Shown here piece after piece: positions 60,301 to 64,000 of a stretch of DNA of 64,000 bases. Numbering within the stretch: position 1 is the first letter of the stretch; every line of letters begins with the position of its first letter. The notes under the pieces are model-generated. The model was not told the DNA's origin and did not search any database. It saw nothing but the letters and a program-made list of their open reading frames with translations. Origin of the DNA: Rachycentron canadum (lineage: Eukaryota; Chordata; Actinopteri; Carangiformes; Rachycentridae). Position numbers and translations under genes: made by a program. The stretch covers positions 21,194,476-21,258,475 of the forward strand of contig CM076653.1 of assembly GCA_038496675.1 (NCBI GenBank), read 5' to 3'.

Positions 60301-61235
60301 TTTGTTAATACAGTTTGTGTGTTTTGTGGACTTGTTATTTGTCACACACAGGAGTAATTGTTTTACAAATACAAATTTTAAGTATATGTCATTTCTACAC
60401 ACTCTCCCTCTCAGAGCTATATCACATCTATAGAGTCTAATGAAACAAATCTGGCCAGTGCTGTGGGTAAGTTACTTTTTCAATTGCTACAATCATAGCA
60501 CATCAGTACACTTATCTAGTATGTAATTTCTTTTAACATACTATACATTCACTTTTCATGTGATTAGCATTGCGCTTTTTTTGTCAGAAATGATCTTTAC
60601 GTTCATCATTATCATATATTATACTAACTGATGCTTTTATGCAAACCTTAATTGTACTACATCTGCTGTTTTTTCCTTGGAACAGAAATTCACAATCAGA
60701 ATATTTTATTCATCCCCAGGGGAAATTAATTGACTTTGTAAAAATTCATACCTTTTAATATGTTTATTTGTGAAGGCTTCAATGCCTTTCACCTTTGGAT
60801 CATACGAAAAAATGGAAGATGGAATGTGGAATGGAATGGAAAATGGAATATGTGGAAGATGAGAAAAGGATGCATACATCCTTGAAGAGAGAGATGTTGC
60901 AATGAATGTCAAATATGTTGTGCACAAGACAAGTTCAGAGTACTCGGTCAGCCACAGTTCACTGCATCTGGAGGAGCCGAGGGGGTTATAATATCAACTA
61001 TACTCCAGCCGCTAGCTCACAAGTGAAATACACCCAGACGTCAGTGCAGGGGATTCAGTTTCTGGTCAGCCTGTGGGTCATCCTCCACTTTTATTGAGGG
61101 GATGAGTAAGTTGAGCTGAATGATATTTGATTCCCTCTAGGTGCAGCAGTATGTGAGGAGTTGATGAGGACATCTCTGTCCATTGTGGAAGTGCTGAGTC
61201 AGCACCATGTTCTCATTACTCCACATCGTAGTGCT
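20780..61235 (+). CDS. ulk4: ulk4, serine/threonine pseudokinase ULK4 (26 coding exons seen, 3' end missing)
   Basis: The ULK/Fused-related pseudokinase. Mammalian ULK4 binds ATP without needing magnesium and is linked to motile cilia, hydrocephalus and neurogenesis. Twenty-six exons join in phase to 1,001 stop-free codons; mammalian ULK4 is about 1,275 residues, so the C-terminal fifth lies beyond the window. The start MENYILYEELG matches the family start. Residues about 4-277 form the kinase fold: glycine-rich loop GVGSSSVVYKG at 11-21, VAIK lysine replaced (VAII, 30-33), HRD replaced by FSD (119-121), DFG replaced by NFC (139-141), APE kept (187-189), HPFW at 274-277. An acidic, variable linker follows to about 510. 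ARM/HEAT-like helical repeats then run to the end. The 5' neighbour is trak1, head to head. Confidence 0.95.
20956..21169 (+). other. ulk4: ulk4 short 5' introns (representative)
   Basis: The introns between exons 1 and 16 are mostly 0.2-0.6 kb. They hold nothing recognisable beyond simple A/T-rich sequence and short TATTAT runs. Confidence 0.6.
21170..21269 (+). CDS. ulk4: ulk4 coding exon 2
   Basis: Residues 47-79 plus one base (VRLSHDLDHPNIV..., WYETSNHLWLVVELCT). It covers the C-helix end to the hinge of the kinase fold. The WYETSNHLWLVVELCTGGS stretch is a hallmark of ULK4. Acceptor CTGCTAG, donor ACAG/GTCAGT. Confidence 0.95.
21558..21697 (+). CDS. ulk4: ulk4 coding exon 3 (catalytic-loop region)
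   Basis: Residues 80-126. It includes LGIIFSDLTPAK, where HRD of active kinases is FSD. The Asp remains, but Arg and His are lost, and the catalytic Asn position is Lys/Ala-type. Acceptor CTGTTAG, donor AAG/GTTTGT, phase 0. Confidence 0.95.
21777..21939 (+). CDS. ulk4: ulk4 coding exon 4 (NFC in place of DFG, activation segment)
   Basis: Residues 127-180 plus one base. ILKFGNFCLSK carries NFC at the DFG site. It is followed by an acidic activation segment rich in Glu. Acceptor CCCATAG, donor CAAG/GTCAGA. Confidence 0.95.
22472..22573 (+). CDS. ulk4: ulk4 coding exon 5 (APE motif)
   Basis: Residues 181-214 plus one base (SPMYSAPEVLQGSE..., SSDLWALACILYYMYTG). It contains the retained APE and the F-helix DLW segment. 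Acceptor ATTTTCAG, donor ACTG/GTAAAC. Confidence 0.95.
22878..22961 (+). CDS. ulk4: ulk4 coding exon 6
   Basis: Residues 215-242 plus one base (KPPFYSDSYTELTEMILYQ...). Kinase C-lobe. Acceptor TTTTCCAG, donor ACAG/GTAATA. Confidence 0.95.
23159..23225 (+). CDS. ulk4: ulk4 coding exon 7
   Basis: Residues 243-264 plus two bases (SPPSEDFQNLLKALLHKNPDE). Kinase C-lobe before the final helix. Acceptor ATTTTCAG, donor AGAG/GTTAGT. Confidence 0.94.
23474..23620 (+). CDS. ulk4: ulk4 coding exon 8 (end of kinase domain, acidic linker)
   Basis: Residues 265-313 plus two bases. MNWPELLNHPFW closes the kinase fold. A Glu/Asp/Gly-rich linker follows (EEEDGEGD). Acceptor TGTTTAG, donor TGAG/GTTTGT. Confidence 0.94.
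23966..24264 (+). CDS. ulk4: ulk4 coding exon 9 (variable linker)
   Basis: Residues 314-413 plus one base, the longest exon. It is a hydrophilic, presumably disordered linker with six Cys and several acidic and basic patches. I recognise little conservation here, so support comes from phase and from good sites: acceptor CCTCCACAG, donor CTAG/GTAACA. Confidence 0.88.
24874..24943 (+). CDS. ulk4: ulk4 coding exon 10
   Basis: Residues 414-436 plus two bases (NVLELRPKSG..., DNTEAIFLF). The DNTEAIFLFS stretch fits the conserved post-linker block of ULK4. Acceptor TCCTCCAG. The donor TCAG/GTTTTC is weak, so the exact end is slightly uncertain. Confidence 0.88.
25189..25255 (+). CDS. ulk4: ulk4 coding exon 11
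   Basis: Residues 437-459, a Ser/Thr-rich linker piece. Acceptor TTCTCTAG, donor CAG/GTTACT, phase 0. Confidence 0.85.
25407..25499 (+). CDS. ulk4: ulk4 coding exon 12
   Basis: Residues 460-490, ending in SDLTVTPIMDNPK, which matches the conserved SDLxVTPIxDNPK block of the family. Acceptor TGCTCCAAG, donor AAG/GTTATA. Confidence 0.93.
25763..25823 (+). CDS. ulk4: ulk4 coding exon 13
   Basis: Residues 491-510 plus one base (IFKSPPVRFDSKTLCVPAHS). Acceptor GTTTACCAG, donor TCAG/GTACAT. Confidence 0.93.
25939..26156 (+). CDS. ulk4: ulk4 coding exon 14 (first helical-repeat block)
   Basis: Residues 511-583. It starts ERLQSLSEEGWNVFLLQLCS and ends LCYLCCVAGHKVIANRLINSTL, amphipathic helices of the ARM/HEAT-like region. 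A pyrimidine-rich tract precedes the acceptor TTCTCTAG. Donor CTG/GTAGGA. Confidence 0.94.
26611..26657 (+). CDS. ulk4: ulk4 coding exon 15
   Basis: Residues 584-598 plus two bases (LPLLTQQLRQAPNWD), strongly family-like. Acceptor CTCATTCAG, donor ATGT/GTAAGT. Confidence 0.94.
27230..27308 (+). CDS. ulk4: ulk4 coding exon 16
   Basis: Residues 599-625 (RSKVLRVMGLLALHCTELGE...). Acceptor TTTTTCAG. The donor GAG/GTCCAG is weak, but phase 0 fits the next exon. Confidence 0.92.
28007..28029. repeat. (CT)n microsatellite
   Basis: A short CT run in ulk4 intron 16. Confidence 0.9.
28989..29024. repeat. (CA)n microsatellite
   Basis: A CA run with one TA interruption, preceded by further CA-rich sequence from about 28965. 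Confidence 0.9.
29539..29594. repeat. (TG)28 microsatellite
   Basis: A pure 56-bp TG run in ulk4 intron 16. Confidence 0.96.
29905..29956. repeat. (CA)26 microsatellite
   Basis: A pure 52-bp CA run about 310 bp after the (TG)28 array. The two arrays are complementary and could pair as an inverted repeat. Confidence 0.96.
30745..30777. repeat. (TA)n(CA)n compound microsatellite
   Basis: A TA run passes directly into a CA run. Confidence 0.9.
33157..33552 (+). mobile_element. SINE-like element with 12-bp target-site duplications
   Basis: The body starts near 33169 with GTGGCATGGTGGTGTGG and then TTAGCACTGTTGCCTCACAG, resembling a tRNA A-box head. It continues with the fish-repeat text around CTTTCTGTGTGGAGTTTG, GGTGACTCTAAAT and GACTGGTGACCTGTCC. 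It ends in a GGATGGATGGATGG-type tail. The expected B-box segment is shortened. The 12-mer TGTTGACTAAAC occurs immediately before (33157-33168) and after (33541-33552), a perfect duplication that marks retroposition. The family name is not assigned. Confidence 0.8.
33670..33777 (+). CDS. ulk4: ulk4 coding exon 17
   Basis: Residues 626-661 (AVCTLTDLLRDNLRNSKVKQ..., LLPPLGEFLYLITSQ). ARM-like helices and very characteristic of ULK4. Acceptor CTTTCCAG, donor CAG/GTAGAC, phase 0 on both sides. Confidence 0.95.
33778..37555 (+). other. ulk4: ulk4 intron 17 (3.8 kb)
   Basis: Mostly unremarkable A/T-rich sequence. It holds a perfect hairpin at 34947-34984 and ends with a ~190-bp pyrimidine-rich tract before exon 18. 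No exon or mobile element is identified. Confidence 0.6.
34947..34984. repeat. perfect inverted repeat (18-bp arms, 2-bp loop)
   Basis: Left arm 34947-34964 and right arm 34967-34984 are exact reverse complements separated by GT. Complementarity stops abruptly on both sides. It is not a pre-miRNA shape, because the loop is too short. Possibly a remnant of a foldback element or of palindromic duplication. Confidence 0.9.
37556..37639 (+). CDS. ulk4: ulk4 coding exon 18
   Basis: Residues 662-689 (EEKRGSPEGLWFVPAAAYTG..., LMRSLREG), matching the conserved W-VPLAAYT-LMR-LREG block. Acceptor CTATCAG, donor GGG/GTGAGT, phase 0. Confidence 0.95.
37850..37889. repeat. (CA)20 microsatellite
   Basis: A pure 40-bp CA run about 210 bp downstream of exon 18, followed by a second shorter CA run. 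Confidence 0.95.
38284..39938. mobile_element. hAT-like nonautonomous element (about 1.65 kb), degraded
   Basis: The left end reads AGGGGTTGACAATATGG followed by A/T-rich TTATATCTTGATATTTT. The right end, read in reverse complement, starts TAGGCTGGGTGGTATATCGA. These are partly matching termini of the 'TAGGGCTGGGCGATAT' type common in fish. The flanks CTCTGTTT (38276-38283) and CTTTGTTT (39939-39946) match at 7 of 8, fitting an 8-bp hAT target duplication. The interior holds transposase-like debris of another class (39000-39540). Confidence 0.5.
39000..39540 (-). pseudogene. decayed Tc1/mariner-like transposase fragment
   Basis: The plus strand shows a run of phrases typical of reversed fish Tc1-like elements: CTCTGACTGGGCCACTCC, GTCATTGTCCTGGTGCA, AACTTGGGAATGAATTTTCC and CCTGATGCTCCCTCTACC. 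In the opposite direction these correspond to the C-terminal half of a Tc1-type DDE transposase. Frames are broken. The class is recognised from general similarity, not an alignment. Confidence 0.55.
40448..40500. repeat. (CA)n microsatellite, interrupted
   Basis: CA units interrupted by GTATA and a T, in intron 18. Confidence 0.9.
44203..44212. repeat. G10 homopolymer
   Basis: Ten consecutive G on the plus strand in an otherwise A/T-rich intron. Confidence 0.9.
44930..45036 (-). mobile_element. hAT-like element end fragment
   Basis: The reverse complement from 45036 begins TAGGGCTGCACAATATGCAA, a terminus very common in teleost nonautonomous hAT elements. No matching opposite end was found nearby, so this is probably a truncated copy. 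The left limit is approximate. Confidence 0.5.
45320..45550 (+). repeat. common teleost interspersed repeat (unnamed class)
   Basis: Contains GATCTCCTGACTTTTCCTGTAG-like text, then ATGGATTGCCATGAAATTTG with GGTGAATCCCCTAGCATCACC and a following CCAAATTTAAATTTCTCC segment. This order recurs in many fish introns and intergenic regions. I do not know its accepted family name. Confidence 0.55.
47880..47906. repeat. T17-G10 homopolymer junction
   Basis: Seventeen T are followed directly by ten G. This is a strand-asymmetric tract that may be prone to slippage or sequencing error. Confidence 0.9.
49504..49665 (+). CDS. ulk4: ulk4 coding exon 19
   Basis: Residues 690-743 (DDSIVHHMVAKIIENISTT..., IGSALWYLFTHSTVEAVRVTAIS). 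Helical-repeat region with the family block LWYLF-HST. Acceptor CTTACAG, donor TCT/GTAAGT, phase 0. Confidence 0.95.
49666..50253 (+). other. ulk4: ulk4 intron 19
   Basis: Nothing recognisable beyond CA-rich patches and an A-rich tract near 49.95 kb. Confidence 0.6.
50254..50439 (+). CDS. ulk4: ulk4 coding exon 20
   Basis: Residues 744-805 (SLSRLTRVAPAVFLAVIDTC..., QQHLLTAMASALVTSRIQTHR). Two helical repeats. GC-rich compared with the flanking introns. Acceptor GTCTCCAG, donor AGG/GTATGT. Confidence 0.94.
50757..51396. mobile_element. hAT-like nonautonomous element with internal foldback
   Basis: The left end CAAGGATGTAACAATACGA and the right end, reverse-complemented CTAGGCTTGTAATGATTC, are imperfect inverted termini of the 'GGGTGTAACGATTC' kind. 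The interior near each end carries CGATACGATTCAATG-type and AATCGGTTTTAAATTG-type sequence. The flanks TAATGAT (50750-50756) and TTATGAT (51397-51403) match at 6 of 7, a plausible target duplication. No transposase remains. Confidence 0.6.
50892..51041. repeat. long foldback inverted repeat (65-bp arms)
   Basis: Arms 50892-50956 and 50977-51041 are reverse complements at 57 of 65 positions, with a 20-bp loop. The loop stretch 50960-50973 is itself an exact reverse complement of 51124-51137. A third exact 15-bp pair joins 51045-51059 with 51117-51131. The three pairs cannot all form at once, so alternative folds are possible. Confidence 0.85.
52460..52539. repeat. (TG)40 microsatellite
   Basis: A pure 80-bp TG run in ulk4 intron 20. 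Confidence 0.97.
53529..53656 (+). CDS. ulk4: ulk4 coding exon 21
   Basis: Residues 806-847 plus two bases (DLVLKVLRCLESPSTVTRAK, then ALLLLLLLIQDNSHTLL). It matches the LLxSPSTxxRAKAxLxLL block of the family, with an unusually long Leu run. Acceptor CTTGTAG, donor ACAG/GTAAAT. Confidence 0.95.
54535..54770 (+). mobile_element. Tc1-like transposon fragment (5' region)
   Basis: Contains CAATCAATACCCAATAATG, CATTGATTGGAGTGTGTGG, AAATTCAATTGATTGGACA, AAAGGCACGCACCTGGCTT and AAGTCTCACAGTTAAGAC in order. This is the subterminal and 5' leader text of a very widespread fish Tc1-like family, leading into a decayed start of transposase. Truncated and inactive. Confidence 0.75.
57331..57391. repeat. 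(TG)n microsatellite, interrupted
   Basis: A GT-rich array with TA and TTC interruptions in intron 21. Confidence 0.9.
57915..58210 (-). mobile_element. Tc1-like transposon fragment (5' region, reverse orientation)
   Basis: Plus-strand TTCCTTGGACTTCCTGGC, GTGGGACCTTTATATGC and CAGGATGCACTTGACC are the reversed 5' leader of the same family as the 54.5-kb fragment. At the expected transposase start codon the bases read AGG instead of ATG, so the copy is dead. The remainder toward 58.2 kb fits the subterminal repeat poorly. Confidence 0.65.
59420..59553 (+). CDS. ulk4: ulk4 coding exon 22
   Basis: Residues 848-892 plus one base (LVMYLERDLRKATPLRENPS..., YLSQCLDLVIVYLSSTAPLIL), closely matching the LVMYIERD and YLSKCLDLL blocks of ULK4. 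Acceptor TCTCTCTAG, donor CTGG/GTACAG. Confidence 0.95.
59794..59915 (+). CDS. ulk4: ulk4 coding exon 23
   Basis: Residues 893-933 (EDVLCALRDVIGRRHPSTAQ..., MSVVLDLLSSQ), matching the GRKHPST block. Acceptor CCCTCTAG, donor CAG/GTAACT, phase 0. Confidence 0.95.
60237..60293 (+). CDS. ulk4: ulk4 coding exon 24
   Basis: Residues 934-952 (VFRSQIVTEEFLAQIGLLL), matching the VFRPQVVTEEFL block of the family. Acceptor TTTCACAG, donor CTT/GTAAGC. Confidence 0.95.
60415..60466 (+). CDS. ulk4: ulk4 coding exon 25
   Basis: Residues 953-969 plus one base (SYITSIESNETNLASAV). Short, but fits in phase. Acceptor CCTCTCAG, donor TGTGG/GTAAGT. Confidence 0.92.
60467..61140 (+). other. ulk4: ulk4 intron 25, with a short dispersed-repeat motif
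   Basis: Near 60703-60735, TTTTATTCATCCCCAGGGG followed by AAATTAATTG matches a motif frequently dispersed in fish genomes. A GC-richer patch follows at 60.9-61.08 kb. No coding assignment. Confidence 0.4.
61141..61235 (+). CDS. ulk4: ulk4 coding exon 26 (last exon seen)
   Basis: Residues 970-1001 (GAAVCEELMRTSLSIVEVLS then QHHVLITPHRSA). Acceptor CCCTCTAG, donor GCT/GTAAGT, phase 0. No stop codon. The reading must continue beyond 64000, because no later exon is recognisable inside the window. Confidence 0.93.
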
Positions 61236-61762
61236 GTAAGTATGCACACAAGTTACTATAGAGCAGGGCTTCCTGTCTGACTGATTCTGTCTATCTTCCT
61301 GATACTGACTGTTTGTGAATATTTGTCCGTCTGTCTGTTTTAGTATCACCGGCTACTGGTCTGTATGTCTGACTGACTGATTATCTGCTGACGGTTTTAT
61401 AAAGAAATGTAGGACAGGTATCCTGTGAAATTCAACATCAGTACATTACCTCTGACAGGACTTTGGAGACAACCTGTCATTATCCTGGTATTCTTAGAAT
61501 AACAAAAGTAATGCATAGGTTGCTGTGATAGAGTGCTTGCAGAAAACAAATGAATGCTATAAAAACTATCAGGTTAATGGTCATGTCTCCATGAATATCT
61601 CTGATTTTTGTCCATTTCATATAGTGGTCCCTGGTTTTATATTCACTGTGTATCTTCCAGTGTGCTAAACCTGTCAATTAGTGATCAGAGGACATAGGGT
61701 CAACTTGTGGGCTATAAGGCAAGACACTAATCAACTATTGACCCAACAGGGCCTCATCAGAT

Positions 61763-61764
<2 letters not shown>

Positions 61765-61821
<57 letters not shown>
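61765..61821. repeat. (GT)28 microsatellite
   Basis: A pure GT run of 57 bp in intron 26, followed by further GT-rich sequence to about 61867. Confidence 0.96.
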
Positions 61822-61823
<2 letters not shown>

Positions 61824-62998
61824 TGTGCACATGAGAGAAAGACAGAGAGTGTGTGTATGTGTATGTGATGGGACAATAAGATTGTGTTTAATGACTATTG
61901 ACGTGTGGAAGTGGAGAGCAGCAGGAAGCAGACAGGATGGAGGGAGAGAAAAGAAAAGAGATGAGGAATAGAGGAAAGGAGCAAAGAGGAGTCTTGCTGC
62001 TACTGAGAGTCAATAACACACGAAGACACTTTAATTACCATCAGCCAGCTCAGATTAACTTTTATTGCCAGCTGGACAAGGAGACACACTCGAGTTTGAG
62101 ATAGTTCACATCTCTGAATCCTGATCACAGAGGAAAGTTAATGTTAACATTTTTTGAATAAGCCTCTTTCTCACTAAAAAACAAGTAGGCATGACCAGGT
62201 GTGTACTAGTTGATTTATTGATATAATGTGTGATGACCTGTGGATGTAAGAATACTTTACAGGCAACACAGATATTTAAAAGTTTTATTTATTTATTTAT
62301 TGATATAATCATGTTCATTTCAATCACTGAGCATGATTTTATCACACTAAATGTCTAGTCAGCTATTATAGTTGGGTCTTTACCTTTTGGGTCATGTTAG
62401 CATATTCAGCAATTGAAAACAAAACTTAGGGAAAAAATACAATACATACTGTGTGACACCAGACTAATTAGTTACAAGCAAAACCAGCTGGTTGCACTTA
62501 GAGTGTAAAACTGAAAGAACAATTTTAATTGAGTGAGTTAACTTGTTTATTTCAATACCAAAATTAGTCACTTTGGAAAATTGAGAATTATTAGTGACTA
62601 TCCACAAGCTGCTTGCTAACAATAGCCAATGTGATGTTAAATTAAAATTATATTAAAGCTGAAAGAAGTTGAATTTCAGAAGACTAGCTGTTGCCTCTGA
62701 TTTGCAAATGGTAAAATAAACTGTATACAATATTGCATCTTTCCTAGCCAATGAAGAATACAGATAGAATAGTATTTTACTACTTTGTAGCAGCAACAAA
62801 GCAAACTGAAAGAAATTCATCTTTAGTTGCAATTGTGGTAATTTTTTTTTTTGTACCACTGTACAATATACAGAGGAATTACTATGTAATAGAGCAAAAA
62901 CATAAAAATGGGGACAAGAAAGGATTTCAGAAAGTGGAGGGACATGTCAACCATAGATAACAGTTCAGAGAAACTGCACCAAGCCTCCCACTCACGCG

Positions 62999-63009
62999 CA
63001 CACACACAC

Positions 63010-63045
<36 letters not shown>

Positions 63046-63057
63046 ACATACACACAC
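62999..63057. repeat. (CA)n microsatellite, interrupted
   Basis: A CA array with CG and TA interruptions. Confidence 0.92.
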
Positions 63058-63291
63058 TCCTACTAGTCTTTTGATGGTTGTGATATTAATACACAGACCA
63101 TTAAGTGGTGGACAACATCCTTTGTACTTTTCTTTCTCTGCCTTCAATGTAATGACCTCACACAGGCTCACTCAGCATTAGTGTTGTTTCTATGGTAATA
63201 TTAGTAATCATGCAAATTCATGCAATACAGATTCATGCCTAAATAAAGGCTTTGAAAGTTGCGGAGGTACATTTGTGTTCATGTTTGCAAA

Positions 63292-63295
<4 letters not shown>

Positions 63296-63343
<48 letters not shown>
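63296..63343. repeat. (TG)24 microsatellite
   Basis: A pure 48-bp TG run about 240 bp after the preceding CA array. Confidence 0.96.
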
Positions 63344-63344
<1 letters not shown>

Positions 63345-63704
63345 TCAAAGAAATCACTCAACAGCGTATTTCCATAGTAATCTGATCCTCTGACAGTGGT
63401 CTGTGTGGTTGATGCCCACTGAATTAATATAGCTCATTGTCTTTTCATTCAGTCCTTTCATTCAGTCTAATCTAAAAATATATCTGTTTTCAGATTTGCT
63501 GAATATTAAGTATGATTTCAGAGGAAAGGCTGAAATTGCTTTTATTGATACATTTTTTTTCCCTTTAATGAGAGAATATGGGACTAAATTAAACTATTGA
63601 TAATATTTATACTGTTCATCTTCAACAGTGAGTTTGAATATGAAAAGAAATATTGGCAGTAGTTTTACTGGTACATTTTCTGCAAGTTAATTTTATCTCA
63701 CACT

Positions 63705-63885
63705 CCAACATGCCGAATGAGCACTTACTATGCACTTTCAGTCCTTACGCTAATTGAATAGATGTAGTACTTAGTACTTACACCAAGGTCTACTACTGCT
63801 CTGAAGCTTTAGTGATATCCCTCACTTTTAAGTCATTTTGGATAAAAGCATCTGCCAAATGAGTAAATGTCAATGTAAATGTAAT
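63705..63885 (+). repeat. teleost interspersed repeat ending in 'GGATAAAAGCATCTGCC'
   Basis: The segment ends CATTTTGGATAAAAGCATC, TGCCAAATGAGTAAATG and an AATGTAAATG tail. This 3' end is found scattered through many fish genomes and 3' UTRs. The preceding GCACTTACTATGC and TACTTAGTACTTACACC text also fits that repeat. The class is not named here; the left limit is approximate. Confidence 0.6.
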
Positions 63886-64000
63886 TTTCTACTGCTACAT
63901 AATTTCTGGCTGTTTCTACCTGAATTGTTTCATATCAATGGCACAGATACATTATCTACAGCCTGCACATAACACTAGGTTATAATTAATTCTGCCACAG

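Larger units (their letters stand above)
61236..64000 (+). other. ulk4: ulk4 intron 26 (incomplete)
   Basis: Contains three dinucleotide arrays and a fish repeat near the right edge. The last bases, TTCTGCCACAG, look like a splice acceptor, so the next exon may begin directly after the window. Confidence 0.55.

Overview
The window is a stretch of vertebrate nuclear DNA, most probably from a teleost fish. Genes are split into short exons by GT-AG introns. Dinucleotide microsatellites, mostly (CA)n/(GT)n, are very abundant. The interspersed repeats are of types familiar from fish genomes: Tc1-like and hAT-like DNA transposon relics, a tRNA-derived SINE-like element, and short dispersed fish repeats. 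There are no bacterial features such as operons or CRISPR arrays.

Two protein genes lie head to head. On the minus strand, positions 1 to about 17,940 hold the 5' part of trak1 (trafficking kinesin-binding protein). Three pieces are visible: a non-coding first exon near 17.7-17.9 kb, an N-terminal coding exon at 10,075-10,298, and the exon at 1,029-1,223 that starts the HAP1-N homology region. The rest of trak1 lies left of the window. A ~1.9 kb divergent promoter interval with a perfect CRE palindrome and a compound microsatellite separates it from ulk4 on the plus strand. Ulk4 runs from a probable non-coding exon ending at 19,955 to the right edge. I placed 26 coding exons (20,780-61,235). 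All are joined in compatible phases and give 1,001 codons without a stop: the whole pseudokinase domain and most of the ARM/HEAT-like C-terminal region. The last quarter or so of the protein lies to the right.

The TRAK1-ULK4 neighbourhood matches the arrangement known in mammals, so this is a conserved vertebrate locus. The rest is intron. Exons are dense between 20.8 and 27.3 kb. Introns then become long; the largest is 11.9 kb, between exons 18 and 19, and carries most of the mobile-element debris. I found no RNA gene and no complete mobile element. I also found no clearly new biological system. The best leads are the reconstructed trak1 N-terminal exon with an in-frame stop just upstream, a hAT-like element with an internal foldback, a SINE-like insertion with a perfect 12-bp target duplication, and a perfect 18-bp-arm hairpin.
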